Shown in pieces: positions 1 to 9,098 of a DNA stretch of 64,000 nt. Both the position numbers and the translations under genes were made by a program. This DNA comes from Spirochaetia bacterium UBA5763 (GTDB lineage Bacteria > Spirochaetota > UBA4802 > UBA5550): positions 248,001-312,000 of the forward strand of contig DIEX01000033.1 of NCBI GenBank assembly GCA_002418835.1, written 5' to 3'. Position 1 is the first letter of the stretch; the number at the start of each line of letters is the position of its first letter. The notes under the pieces were generated by a model. The model saw only the letters and a list, made by a program, of their open reading frames with translations, was not told the origin of the DNA and ran no database searches.

Positions 1-532
1 CGGAGTTTATCTGCACAGGCCTGAATCTGAATTCAATATTAAAGGAACCTAGATCGTCAATGCTTCCAAGCCACAGCCCCTCTGATGTGTTTATGTAAAC
101 ACCATGACCGCTCTTGAAAAAAGACGCGCACCCTCTGCCGATTCCGTCACTTTTGCTGATAAAACTGTAATCAGCAGAGTATATTTCATACTTCCCGGAA
201 TCATCCTTTATATACTTCAGGGGCTCCCTGTCAAATTTCAGAAGAAGATCTGTTGAGAGAGGATCCGCTGCTGCGGAGTAGTTTATATCGCTGACGCCAT
301 ACGCAGGGCTGCCGTCAGGTAGAGTTTTTTTTGTCACATTGACAAGATACTTTTCCGGAAAATCAGTGATCACAACAACTTCTGTGGAGCTCCTTACAAG
401 CCCCAGGAGTATCAGTGATGTTAAAATAATTATTAGATTTATTCTAGATGGAATTAAGGGGCGAAGCCCCTTAGAAAGCCCGGTGCAGTTTCCTAAAAAA
501 TCCATTGTTCTTTTCATAACAGAGAGTTTCAT
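1..532 (-). CDS. Partial membrane-anchored protein of unknown function (3' end outside window)
   Basis: An open frame on the minus strand runs from an ATG at 532 (alternative ATG at 517) off the left edge of the window. The visible 177 residues have a basic N-terminus, one hydrophobic segment at about residues 33-45 (IILTSLILLGL) and then a polar extracytoplasmic region. The stretch reading GVYINTSEGLWLGS resembles a carbohydrate-binding or LamG-like beta-sandwich, but this is only an impression. The start at 532 is preceded by GGAG at very short spacing; it lies 20 bases after the rpiB stop, so it probably belongs to the same transcript. A small palindrome at 455-473 lies inside the N-terminal coding region. 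No function is assigned. Confidence 0.6.
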   Translation of the reverse strand, partial: MKLSVMKRTMDFLGNCTGLSKGLRPLIPSRINLIIILTSLILLGLVRSSTEVVVITDFPEKYLVNVTKKTLPDGSPAYGVSDINYSAAADPLSTDLLLKFDREPLKYIKDDSGKYEIYSADYSFISKSDGIGRGCASFFKSGHGVYINTSEGLWLGSIDDLGSFNIEFRFRPVQINS

Positions 533-551
533 ATCTCCATTATCGGCAGAT

Positions 552-989
552 TTACAAGGAGGATTCAATTTTTCCAATTTTTTCAACGCGTCTTTCATGA
601 CGGCCGCCGTCAAAATCTGTTTTAAGCCAGACCTCGGCTATTTTTATTGCGAGATCATCCCCAGTTACACGGGCAGCAAGGGCAAGAACATTGGCATTGT
701 TATGCCTTCGTGACATTTCTGCCATAAATTCATGCGTACATAGAGCTGCCCTGACACCTTTAACTTTATTCGCGGCAATTGATATGCCTATACCTGTTCC
801 GCAAATGACAATACCGGCATCTGCTCTTCCGGAGGCCACCTCCTCTCCCGCAAGCTGAGCATAATCAGGATAGTCGCATGAGTCCTCTGAATGTGTCCCC
901 ACATCATTAAAATCATGTTCTTTGAAATGATTCTTTATCAAATTCTTTAGCCTGTAGCCAGCGTGATCAGATGCAATTGCTATTTTCAT
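552..989 (-). CDS. rpiB: Ribose-5-phosphate isomerase B
   Basis: This 145-residue protein matches the RpiB/LacAB family in length and sequence. It would interconvert ribose 5-phosphate and ribulose 5-phosphate in the cytoplasmic pentose phosphate pathway. The N-terminal MKIAIASDHAG motif carries the conserved Asp-His pair, and the family signature GTGIGISIAANK follows at about residues 64-75, with the conserved cysteine just before it (ICGTG). It sits 30 bases downstream of leuS on the same strand, so the two may be cotranscribed. Family assignment is secure. Some members act on other sugar phosphates such as allose 6-phosphate, which sequence alone does not exclude. Confidence 0.94.
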   Translation of the reverse strand: MKIAIASDHAGYRLKNLIKNHFKEHDFNDVGTHSEDSCDYPDYAQLAGEEVASGRADAGIVICGTGIGISIAANKVKGVRAALCTHEFMAEMSRRHNNANVLALAARVTGDDLAIKIAEVWLKTDFDGGRHERRVEKIGKIESSL

Positions 990-1019
990 GAAAACCTTCC
1001 GGAATAATTATTAAACTTT

Positions 1020-3488
1020 CTATTTTACAACAATATTCACTAGTTTACCCGGAACAACAATTTCCTTAACAATCTGTTTCCCGGAGATGTTTTCAGCCAT
1101 CTTTGGATCTGCATGAGCCAGTTTCTTCATCTCCTCTTCGCTAATATCGGAGGAGACATTAATCTTTGCCTTAATCTTTCCATTAATCTGAAAGACGATC
1201 TCAATCTCATCACGGACTGTAAGCTCTTCAATAAATTCAGGCCACTTCTCATCAGCAAGAAAACTCTTCTTTCCGAAATCAGACCATATCTCCTCCGCGA
1301 AGTGAGGAACAAAGGGGTTCATAATGGGGATAAATTTTTCCACAACTTCAGAGAATACTCTTTTCCCCGCTTCAGTTTTCAATTCATCTTCAGATATTGC
1401 ATAAAGCGCGTTTGTAAGCTCCATCATCCTGGCGATTGCGGTATTGTACTGCATTCTTTCTTCAATATCGTGGCTCACGAATTTTATTGTGCGGTGAAGT
1501 TCTATCCTGAGCTTTTTCAGTTCAGCAGAAAGCTCTTCATTCTTAACAGCAGATCCCGGAGTATAAAGCTCCCGGTTCTTCTGCAGGAATCTCCACACGC
1601 GGTTCAGAAACCTGTAACTCCCCTCAACACCTTTGTCTGACCAGTCAAGGTCTTTCTGAGGAGGTGACGCGAAGAGCATAAAAAGCCTCACTGTATCTGC
1701 ACCGTATTTCTTAATAATTTCATCAGGATCAACAACGTTCCCTTTCGATTTGCTCATTTTAGATCCGTCTTTGATAACCATCCCCTGTGTCAGGAGCTTT
1801 TTGAACGGCTCACGGGTCTTTAAAAGTCCAAGGTCATTAAGCACCATTGAAAAAAACCTTGCGTATAACAGGTGCATAACAGCATGCTCTATACCGCCGA
1901 TATACTGGTCAACGGGCATCCAGTAAGAAACTTCCTCTTCATCAAAAATTTTATCGCTCCAGGGCGATGAATAGCGCGCATAGTACCATGACGAATCCAC
2001 GAATGTATCCATTGTATCTGTCTCACGGCGGGCGTCACCGCCGCACTTGGGGCACTTCACATTCATGAACTCAGGCATCCTTGTAAGAGGAGACTGTGAG
2101 TCACCCCTGAAGTCGACCTCTGTCGGGAGAATTACCGGGAGCTCCTTCTCCGGAACAGGAACAGTCCCACACTTATCGCAATAGATAACCGGAATAGGAC
2201 ATCCCCAGTATCTCTGGCGGGAGATCCCCCAGTCCCTGAGTCTGTAATTTATAGTTCTCTCGCCTATACCCTTTTTCTCAGCGTAGTCGGCAATTTTTTC
2301 TATTGCTTCTTTATTGTTCATCCCGCTGAATTCACCTGAATTAACACATACACCTTCCCCTGTATATGCCTCAGCCATATCCTCAAGTTTCAATGGCGCA
2401 TCCGGTTTATCTATTACAATCTTCACCGGCATGCCGTATTTTTTTGCAAAGGCAAAGTCACGCACATCGTGGCCCGGAACAGCCATGATCGCCCCCGTGC
2501 CATACTCCATGAGAACAAAATTTCCGACATAAAGAGAAACCTTCTCTCCCGTAAAAGGGTTGATTACCTTGAGCCCTGTATCAATCCCCTCCTTCTCCTT
2601 GTCCTCAGATGTACGGTCAACCATTGACTGGGATTTACATGTAGTAATGAAATCTTTAACTTTCGAATCAGTAATCTTTTCAAGCAGCGGATGTTCCGGT
2701 GCGATAACCATGAAAGTTACACCGAAAATAGTATCAGGCCGTGTTGTGAAGATCGGAAAGTCCTCACCTGTCTCGAGCTTAAAGTTCACCTTAAGTCCAG
2801 TGGAACGGCCTATCCAGTTCTTCTGCATTGTAAGAACCTGCTCCGGCCATGTATCCGCAATTTCATCATGCCCTGCAAGGAGATCATCGGCATACCGGGT
2901 AATCCTGAAAAACCACTGCTCCAGTTCCTTCTGCGTAACCTCTGAATCACATCTCCAGCATACACCGTTTTCAGCCTGTTCATTGGCAAGAACTGTCTGG
3001 CACTCAGGGCACCAGTTGACAGAAGATACTTTTTTATACGCAAGCCCCTTATCCAGCATCTTTAAAAAGATCCACTGGTTCCACCTGTAATACTCAGGCT
3101 TATATGTTCCAACCTCGCGTGTCCAGTCATAAGAAAAGCCGAGCCTCTTAAGCTGAGTCTTCATGTTTGCGATGTTTTCTGATGTCCATTTAAACGGAGG
3201 AGTATTGTTCTTGATCGCCGCATTCTCTGCAGGAAGTCCGAAAGAATCCCATCCCATGGGGTGAAAAATATTGAATCCCTTCATCTTTTTATGACGGGCA
3301 ACAATATCGCCGATTGTGTAGTTGCGGACATGCCCCATGTGAATCCTTCCTGATGGGTACGGGAACATCTCAAGTACATAATACTTAGGTTTATTCTTAT
3401 CGACCTTATTAAGGAAACTACCCTTCTCCTCCCAGGTCTTCTGCCATTTCTCTTCAATCTCTGTAAAATTATAATCTCTTTCAGCCAT
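1020..3488 (-). CDS. leuS: Leucyl-tRNA synthetase
   Basis: This 822-residue class Ia aminoacyl-tRNA synthetase charges tRNA-Leu with leucine. The HIGH-type motif is HMGH near residue 51 (PYPSGRIHMGHVRNYTIGD region), followed by a CP1 editing domain with the threonine-rich TTRPDT motif near residue 250. The class signature appears as KMSKSKGN near residue 590. A C-terminal anticodon-binding region follows, ending in a short tail typical of bacterial LeuRS. Length is normal for the family. It lies upstream of rpiB. Nothing appears truncated. Confidence 0.97.
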   Translation of the reverse strand: MAERDYNFTEIEEKWQKTWEEKGSFLNKVDKNKPKYYVLEMFPYPSGRIHMGHVRNYTIGDIVARHKKMKGFNIFHPMGWDSFGLPAENAAIKNNTPPFKWTSENIANMKTQLKRLGFSYDWTREVGTYKPEYYRWNQWIFLKMLDKGLAYKKVSSVNWCPECQTVLANEQAENGVCWRCDSEVTQKELEQWFFRITRYADDLLAGHDEIADTWPEQVLTMQKNWIGRSTGLKVNFKLETGEDFPIFTTRPDTIFGVTFMVIAPEHPLLEKITDSKVKDFITTCKSQSMVDRTSEDKEKEGIDTGLKVINPFTGEKVSLYVGNFVLMEYGTGAIMAVPGHDVRDFAFAKKYGMPVKIVIDKPDAPLKLEDMAEAYTGEGVCVNSGEFSGMNNKEAIEKIADYAEKKGIGERTINYRLRDWGISRQRYWGCPIPVIYCDKCGTVPVPEKELPVILPTEVDFRGDSQSPLTRMPEFMNVKCPKCGGDARRETDTMDTFVDSSWYYARYSSPWSDKIFDEEEVSYWMPVDQYIGGIEHAVMHLLYARFFSMVLNDLGLLKTREPFKKLLTQGMVIKDGSKMSKSKGNVVDPDEIIKKYGADTVRLFMLFASPPQKDLDWSDKGVEGSYRFLNRVWRFLQKNRELYTPGSAVKNEELSAELKKLRIELHRTIKFVSHDIEERMQYNTAIARMMELTNALYAISEDELKTEAGKRVFSEVVEKFIPIMNPFVPHFAEEIWSDFGKKSFLADEKWPEFIEELTVRDEIEIVFQINGKIKAKINVSSDISEEEMKKLAHADPKMAENISGKQIVKEIVVPGKLVNIVVK

Positions 3489-3555
3489 TTATTTTTTACT
3501 CCCTGTGATTAGAAAATCTGTTTCAAATGAATTATTAATGACTTATTTATGATAA

Positions 3556-3673
3556 TGACATTGCGAGGAGCGATAGCGACGTGGCAATCTGATTTTTATA
3601 TTTTTTGTTTTTATTACAACATCAATACTAACATGCACAGATTGCTTTACCCTTTTAGTCGTTCGCAATGACA
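3556..3673. repeat. Palindromic intergenic element with TGNCATTGCGA ends
   Basis: The gene-free stretch between leuS and the PTS gene holds a 118-base element with inverted ends. The left end reads TGACATTGCGA and the right end, reverse-complemented, reads TGTCATTGCGA. Inner arms repeat GCAATCTG in inverted orientation on both sides. A single half-unit of the same type occurs at 10481-10519. It has no coding capacity and looks like a MITE or REP-type element. Base-paired folding could also give a transcript-end hairpin. Confidence 0.7.
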
Positions 3674-3753
3674 AAAAAAGTTTTTCATGCATGTATTTGC
3701 AACTCTATCGTTCTATACTATACATCCAAAAAAAATAATCTTATATTTTGCGT

Positions 3754-4206
3754 CTAAATCTGGCTATTAAAAATTTCTACAATCTCTTCCGCAGAACCTG
3801 CACCTATAATCTTCTCCTTAACCGGCTCCTTTTTAAGTATTGCCATAATATTCGAAAGAAGGCGCAGGTAATCCTTGTGCTGCTTTTCACCTGCAATAAC
3901 AAGTATGATAAGCTTAACAGGATGTCCATCCATTGAGTCAAAATCTATCCCGCTGTCAGAAATCCCCACAGCAAAGGCCATCTCTTTAACGCTGTTTATT
4001 TTAGCGTGAGGTATTGCAATACCTAATCCTATACCTGTACTCATAATTTCCTCCCTCTCTTTGAGGGCGTTTATGAGAGAATCGATATCGCTGCAGAACC
4101 TGCTCCCTTCAAAAACTCTTGCAAGCTCCTCAATTGCCTGGAACTTATCCCCGGCATCAAGCTTTTTAATGTACTTAGAATCTGTATAATCTGTTACGGA
4201 TGGCAC
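3754..4206 (-). CDS. PTS EIIA component, fructose/nitrogen-regulatory type
   Basis: This 150-residue cytoplasmic protein belongs to the PTS EIIA type 2 family (mannitol/fructose EIIA and EIIA-Ntr/PtsN). These proteins accept phosphate from HPr or NPr on a histidine. The active-site histidine is seen in GIAIPHAK near residue 85, and the preceding GIGLG loop is conserved. It stands alone: no EIIB, EIIC or HPr gene is adjacent, which favours a regulatory EIIA-Ntr-like role over sugar uptake. That role is inference. Its start ATG is at 4206, with a possible promoter at 4241-4268. Confidence 0.85.
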   Translation of the reverse strand: MPSVTDYTDSKYIKKLDAGDKFQAIEELARVFEGSRFCSDIDSLINALKEREEIMSTGIGLGIAIPHAKINSVKEMAFAVGISDSGIDFDSMDGHPVKLIILVIAGEKQHKDYLRLLSNIMAILKKEPVKEKIIGAGSAEEIVEIFNSQI

Positions 4207-4240
4207 TTTTGAACTCCCTGAGGTTAAATCTCAACATACC

Positions 4241-4268
4241 TTTTTATGTCATTTAAAAGATATGTCAA
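4241..4268 (-). promoter_or_regulatory. Possible sigma-70 promoter of the EIIA gene
   Basis: On the minus strand a perfect TTGACA (4263-4268) is followed, after 16 bases, by TAAAAA (4241-4246), about 35 bases before the EIIA start codon. The -10 match is weak (4 of 6), so this is tentative. Confidence 0.35.
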
Positions 4269-4324
4269 TAAGAAATTGGAAATACATTTTGGCAGCCAGT
4301 TATGTGACATATTTTAAAAACTGA

Positions 4325-4354
4325 TTGACTTATAAATTAATATTTTTGTATAAT
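4325..4354 (+). promoter_or_regulatory. Sigma-70 promoter for the gene at 4396
   Basis: TTGACT at 4325-4330 and a perfect TATAAT at 4349-4354 are separated by 18 bases. The predicted start of transcription lies about 35 bases before the ATG at 4396. An 11-base near-palindrome, TATGTGACATA, sits just upstream at 4301-4311 and could be an operator. Confidence 0.7.
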
Positions 4355-4395
4355 TTTATCAAATCTCCCTCAAAACAATAGCAAGAGGTCCGCTT

Positions 4396-5052
4396 ATGAA
4401 AGTCGTACATATTCTGAAAAGAATGGAAACAATTGATAATGATATAAAAGAGCTGCGAAAACTTGAGAAATCGATAGCAAAGGATAAATCCTTTACTACA
4501 CCTATATATATGACCATAGAAAAACAGATCAATATAATCCTTGATGAGAGGAACAAGCTTCTCGGCCTTTCAATTCTAAATCCCCCCGCAAACCTGGTTG
4601 CAGCTCTTGAGGGGGAGGAGCAGGAAACCGCACCTGAACCGCTGCATTCGATTCACGAACCACAGAAACCGGCGAAAAAAACTAAACCTCAGCCTGAAAA
4701 GAAAAAAGCTGAACCCGCAGCAGCAAAACCTGCTGCACCTGCGAAAAAACCTATAATTATACCTGACGATGATGACATCCCCATGCTCACCCAGGACCAG
4801 ATTGACGCAAAATTCAGCACCCTCAAAGCTGAACATAAGCCTGAACCAAAACAGGAGATAAAAACTGATATCAAAGCCCTTAAGGAAAACAAAGAGATCA
4901 AAGAAGATATTATAGAAGAAAAAAGCGATTCAATGGATGACACTGGAATAAAGCTTCTTGATGTGGCTCTTGAAAAGGGGACACTGAACAGAAAAACCCT
5001 TGAAAAAGAGAAAAAAGTAAGATTTTTCAGGGAAAATTTTCCTGCGGACTGA
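4396..5052 (+). CDS. Unknown protein with coiled-coil head and Pro/Ala/Lys-rich linker
   Basis: This 218-residue protein is not recognised. Residues 1-60 are helical and charged, suggesting a coiled coil. Residues 70-135 are rich in proline, alanine, lysine and glutamate and are probably disordered. The C-terminal 80 residues are again acidic and lysine-rich, with a conserved-looking tail ending in RFFRENFPAD. It has no signal peptide or membrane segment. A clear promoter at 4325-4354 and an AGAGG ribosome-binding site support its reality. It ends 2 bases before the stop of the converging adenylate cyclase gene. Confidence 0.7.
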   Translation: MKVVHILKRMETIDNDIKELRKLEKSIAKDKSFTTPIYMTIEKQINIILDERNKLLGLSILNPPANLVAALEGEEQETAPEPLHSIHEPQKPAKKTKPQPEKKKAEPAAAKPAAPAKKPIIIPDDDDIPMLTQDQIDAKFSTLKAEHKPEPKQEIKTDIKALKENKEIKEDIIEEKSDSMDDTGIKLLDVALEKGTLNRKTLEKEKKVRFFRENFPAD

Positions 5053-5054
5053 TA

Positions 5055-7796
5055 TTACATTGAGGATCCGGTAACCTTCTCCATCCTGAACTTCTCCATG
5101 AAGTAGATCATGGTGCCGCACTCCGCTTTTTCCGGTGTAAGGTTGTGAAATTTTAAATCAATTATCTCTGGGGGATTTGATCCCAGACCCGCTGACTTAA
5201 GCTTATCAGGAAGATTCCCAAGCTGCACAGGCCCGGCCTTAATATCGCCTTTTCTAATCATATAATAAGATTGCCCGTCCTTATAAATCACGTCAGACAT
5301 CACAGCTCCGCCGAAAGTTGTATTAATTACGTCCAGCTGCATGAGACTTTTTGTTTCATCCCTGAAATTATATTTACCGAACCTGTCTATATCGAGTCTG
5401 AAACATGTAACCTGCTCCTGCAGAGTTCTCCCTGTGGCTGAACCTTTTGCACGCTTCAGTGTGTTAAGGCAGAACCTGTACATGTATGCAAGCAGATCAA
5501 CACCATCCTTCTTTTTTATGAAAGTGAAAATATTACTGTTCTCATCCATTACATAAAAGACCACATATTTCTGCCTGTCCTCATAAACAAGGGTGATGCC
5601 GTTTATAGACCTCTTTGCATACATTTCATCAATCATGGCAAGATTATTGCTATCCTCCGAATATATCCTGATTTCAGGATACCTGAAGGGGCGCTGCGAA
5701 ACATATCCCAGCATTTCAAATATTGTATTGAAAGAAGCCACTGTAAGCTCATTATCCTCACGGGTAACGCACACCAGGGTATTGTCAATAACAGTGAGAA
5801 GCCGCTGATTATAAAACTGCTTACCCCTGATAAAAAAATCGTGGGCAGTTCTGAACATCTTCTCAACACCTCTGTAAACCTTCCTGTGCGGCTCAGGGGA
5901 GAAGAAATAGCAGAACTCATCAAACTCCTTCTTTGAATGAACACTATCCTTTATCACCTTGGAGAATATCATCACAAGGTCTGACTGAGATGTATACTTC
6001 TTAAGAAAAGATTCACCCCATGTATTCATATACAGATGATAGAATGAATTGATGGAATTCGCGTTTGTATCGGTGAAATTCATTATTATCATGTTTTTCA
6101 GGGTGCGCGGAGGCTGTAGAAAAAAACTGTTCCCAAGATGCACATTCCCTGAACTGAACATCTCGCAGATGCGGTTCAGCAGCTCAATCACAAGGTTCTT
6201 GTTTATATAGTTATAACCTGACTCAAAAAAGACCCGGCTGAAAGTTGGCTCATAAAGCTGATTGATAGCACACCATGAAAGGAGCTTAACAAGGTCCTCC
6301 TCTGTTCTTATGCTTATCTCCCTCTCGTTCCTGTTGTCGATCCTGAGCTTCTTATAAAGCTTCCATGCATTCTCCTTCATCCCCTTATTATCAGGCTCGA
6401 TACAGAGGTACGACTCATTGGGCGTATCTTTGAAGGTGATAAAGTTCTCAATTTTGTCAGGTTCAATAGAAAAATTCGCTTTAAGCTTGCTTGAGAGGAG
6501 TTTAAAATCTGAAGCGGAAATTTTACTCTGAAGGTTCATCTCCGGCATGGCTTTTGATATTTTCTGATAGGAGAGGAGCATGAACTTTTTAATATTATTC
6601 CAGAACTGGATTATCCTGTTGTAATCCCAGCTTTCGAAATCATCAAGGTCGCGAATTTCGTCTATGCCCCAGCCCCACTCGCTCACAACGCTGAACATCA
6701 TCACAACCTTGTAGGGCAGATTTTTCCTGTCCTTCATCGCTGCGTATTTAGTGAGCTGCGGATCTATTTTCAGGTATAGATTCTGACGCAGTATTCTCAG
6801 GAGGGACTTATCGTCCAGTACCTCCTCGTAATACCTGTATACCTCATTAAACATCATCAGGTAGGAGTCCAGGGTTGTCAGGTCCGCATCCCCTTTAAGG
6901 ATTGAAGCTTTAACTTTATGAGAAAGAAGAAGTGTTGAATCCCCGCTGAAGAGATAACGCTCAAGTATGCCGATCTTCAGAATTGACTTGAAGGGATTGC
7001 CTATGGCTTTAATAAGCTGAAATAGCGCCGCACCCAGAAAATCATCCCTGGAAATTTTATAAAGGTTACCTATATCTATAAACTTTTCGTCTCTTTCCTC
7101 TTCAGGGAGAGACTCATAAATTTTTTCATATTCTGAATCATCGGCAAATTTCGGGACCACCCACCAGAAGGGGATCTTTCCTGAGACTATAATGGAACTT
7201 CTGAAAAACTCATCCTTGAGCACAGCTCCGACAGTGGAACCAAAGCCCTCTTCATCATCTTCCGCAAATATATTCTGTTTCAGGCTGTGGATATCATTGA
7301 TAAAGATATGAACTTCAATGCCCGCTTCCTTTATCGCCCATTTCTGCACATCCTCAATTTTACGGCAGAACATAGCGTATTTCTTTTCATCAATTTTTGC
7401 TCTCTCAACGCAGGCCCAGTAGTCAAAATCCGATTTTTTATTGTATGCGATGGTTCCGACACTCCCCATGAGAGAGAGCATCTCGATGAAATTTTTTGAA
7501 GACACAGGTGAATAATCCACAGCGAACCTTCCGCGGATATATCTTACCACATCCGGATCAGGTGTGTAGCCTGCAACACCGCAGGGAACGCTCCCCTCAA
7601 CATACCCGGGGATTCTCCTGTCATTCATACAGAGTATGGCGGGAATGGCACTCACCACTTTTTTCACATTACTGTTGGTAATGAGACTTTGAAACCTCTG
7701 GTATTTCAGTTCATTGAAATTAATGAATGAATTGTAATTCTGCTCAATAGCGCTTTTTATATCCATTTTATGAACATGCCAGGCAATACAGGACAT
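5055..7796 (-). CDS. Class I (CyaA-type) adenylate cyclase
   Basis: This 913-residue protein resembles class I adenylate cyclases, which make cAMP from ATP. The nucleotidyltransferase signature at about residues 111-129 reads GSVGTIAYNKKSDFDYWAC and corresponds to the Gly-Thr...Ser-Asp-x-Asp-x-Trp-x-Cys core of enterobacterial CyaA. A third acidic position is likely in the downstream EVHIFIND segment. The protein is slightly longer than E. coli CyaA (848 residues), with a long divergent C-terminal region that may be regulatory. The first ATG is preferred because GGGAG lies 4 bases before it, while the in-frame ATG at codon 11 lacks a site. Two cyclic-nucleotide-binding proteins at 26.7-28.6 kb could be effectors. 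A related but non-cyclase nucleotidyltransferase cannot be fully excluded. Confidence 0.8.
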   Translation of the reverse strand: MSCIAWHVHKMDIKSAIEQNYNSFINFNELKYQRFQSLITNSNVKKVVSAIPAILCMNDRRIPGYVEGSVPCGVAGYTPDPDVVRYIRGRFAVDYSPVSSKNFIEMLSLMGSVGTIAYNKKSDFDYWACVERAKIDEKKYAMFCRKIEDVQKWAIKEAGIEVHIFINDIHSLKQNIFAEDDEEGFGSTVGAVLKDEFFRSSIIVSGKIPFWWVVPKFADDSEYEKIYESLPEEERDEKFIDIGNLYKISRDDFLGAALFQLIKAIGNPFKSILKIGILERYLFSGDSTLLLSHKVKASILKGDADLTTLDSYLMMFNEVYRYYEEVLDDKSLLRILRQNLYLKIDPQLTKYAAMKDRKNLPYKVVMMFSVVSEWGWGIDEIRDLDDFESWDYNRIIQFWNNIKKFMLLSYQKISKAMPEMNLQSKISASDFKLLSSKLKANFSIEPDKIENFITFKDTPNESYLCIEPDNKGMKENAWKLYKKLRIDNRNEREISIRTEEDLVKLLSWCAINQLYEPTFSRVFFESGYNYINKNLVIELLNRICEMFSSGNVHLGNSFFLQPPRTLKNMIIMNFTDTNANSINSFYHLYMNTWGESFLKKYTSQSDLVMIFSKVIKDSVHSKKEFDEFCYFFSPEPHRKVYRGVEKMFRTAHDFFIRGKQFYNQRLLTVIDNTLVCVTREDNELTVASFNTIFEMLGYVSQRPFRYPEIRIYSEDSNNLAMIDEMYAKRSINGITLVYEDRQKYVVFYVMDENSNIFTFIKKKDGVDLLAYMYRFCLNTLKRAKGSATGRTLQEQVTCFRLDIDRFGKYNFRDETKSLMQLDVINTTFGGAVMSDVIYKDGQSYYMIRKGDIKAGPVQLGNLPDKLKSAGLGSNPPEIIDLKFHNLTPEKAECGTMIYFMEKFRMEKVTGSSM

Positions 7797-7865
7797 TGAT
7801 CTCCCGCAGTAAACAGTAAAACAAAAGGGTTGATCATCGGAAAGCCCCTAATCTTAATATTATTT

Positions 7866-7894
7866 AGTATCACGCATTAAAATATATCAGTCAA
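7866..7894 (-). promoter_or_regulatory. Probable promoter of the adenylate cyclase gene
   Basis: On the minus strand TTGACT (7889-7894) is followed by a 17-base spacer and GATACT (7866-7871). The cyclase start codon lies about 70 bases downstream. The divergent gene at 8004 shares this AT-rich region. Confidence 0.5.
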
Positions 7895-8003
7895 ATTATT
7901 TTTATATTATAATATTTTTTTAGAGTTTTAAAAAAATAATGGACATTTACCCCGCATAAATCAATGAACAAGAGAAGAAGCAGAGTTTACAAATAAAAAT
8001 TCG

Positions 8004-9098
8004 ATGAACAGAGTTAATTCTAAAAACATAGAATCATCACTGAAAGAATACTTTTCAATAATCACCTCCACTACTTCCAGAAGTGAAGCCCTGAAGAGTA
8101 TTGCCGCACTGGGAATAAAGCAGTTTGGAGAGTATATTACCCCGGGAAGCCTGAACCTCTGTGATGAAGTGCAGATAAATTTTATAGAGATCCTGGATCA
8201 GATAATTTTTGAATTGAGCGGGAACAGTGATACAGGTTCCGACATCAGAGATTATATTACAGATGATCTCTACTCAAGGTTTTCCCTGACACTGGAAGCC
8301 CTTGCTGACTGCGAAAAATATAAGGCAAACCTTAAAAACAGGCCTCTCTACACCGAAGATCTCATAATAATAAGAAGAAAAAACCTGCCGGAATTCGTCC
8401 CCCTCCTCATAGCAGAATCGGAAGACATTACAAGTCTTGAAAAAAATATACTGAAAACCCTGCTATACTTTACAGAAGAAGTTCATTTGAACTACTTTTA
8501 CAATATTTTCAAAAATACAGCTTCAGGATACATTAAATCTGCCTCACTGTTGGGTATGAAATATTCATCAGAATCAGGGCTTAACTGGGATTCCGTAAAG
8601 GAGATATCAAACGGCCTGAAAGAGCTGGTTGAATACGCGGAAAGCTTCAATACTGGAGAGATTTACATCAACAGGCTCCCGGAAAATATGGAGGAGATGA
8701 CATTTATCCTTCTGCATCTCGAAAAAAATATAAAATTCTACAAAAGCATAAGAGAAATAAACTGGGTTCTTACAGTGTTCAGCATAGTTCCGCTTCTTAA
8801 TTTCGAGAATTCCTGGCTTACAGAGGTGAATATATCACTAAGCAATATAATCCTGCAGATAGATATTAATTTAATGCGGGAGATTCTGAAAGATGAGTCA
8901 GCGCTGATCCGCGCCACAAATTTCATCGACTACCTCCCGAGAAACGTGTTCAACAGGCTCACAGGGAGGCTTGATGAAATGGGGATGGAATTTATGTATA
9001 ACCTTAACCTTGTTATTGAGAAAAGAAAAAAGAGTATGGATGCCTATAACTCAAACATACTCACATATATCTCCTGGACACCTATTGAATCACTCTGA
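8004..9098 (+). CDS. Unknown helical protein
   Basis: This 364-residue protein is not recognised. It looks almost entirely alpha-helical, is acidic, and has no signal peptide, no transmembrane segment and no obvious catalytic motif. The regular spacing of leucine and isoleucine could fit a HEAT-like or other helical repeat fold, but I cannot show a repeat unit. It is divergent from the adenylate cyclase gene, so a role in cAMP signalling is possible but unsupported. Its 3' end overlaps the converging crotonase gene by 9 bases. Confidence 0.65.
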   Translation: MNRVNSKNIESSLKEYFSIITSTTSRSEALKSIAALGIKQFGEYITPGSLNLCDEVQINFIEILDQIIFELSGNSDTGSDIRDYITDDLYSRFSLTLEALADCEKYKANLKNRPLYTEDLIIIRRKNLPEFVPLLIAESEDITSLEKNILKTLLYFTEEVHLNYFYNIFKNTASGYIKSASLLGMKYSSESGLNWDSVKEISNGLKELVEYAESFNTGEIYINRLPENMEEMTFILLHLEKNIKFYKSIREINWVLTVFSIVPLLNFENSWLTEVNISLSNIILQIDINLMREILKDESALIRATNFIDYLPRNVFNRLTGRLDEMGMEFMYNLNLVIEKRKKSMDAYNSNILTYISWTPIESL

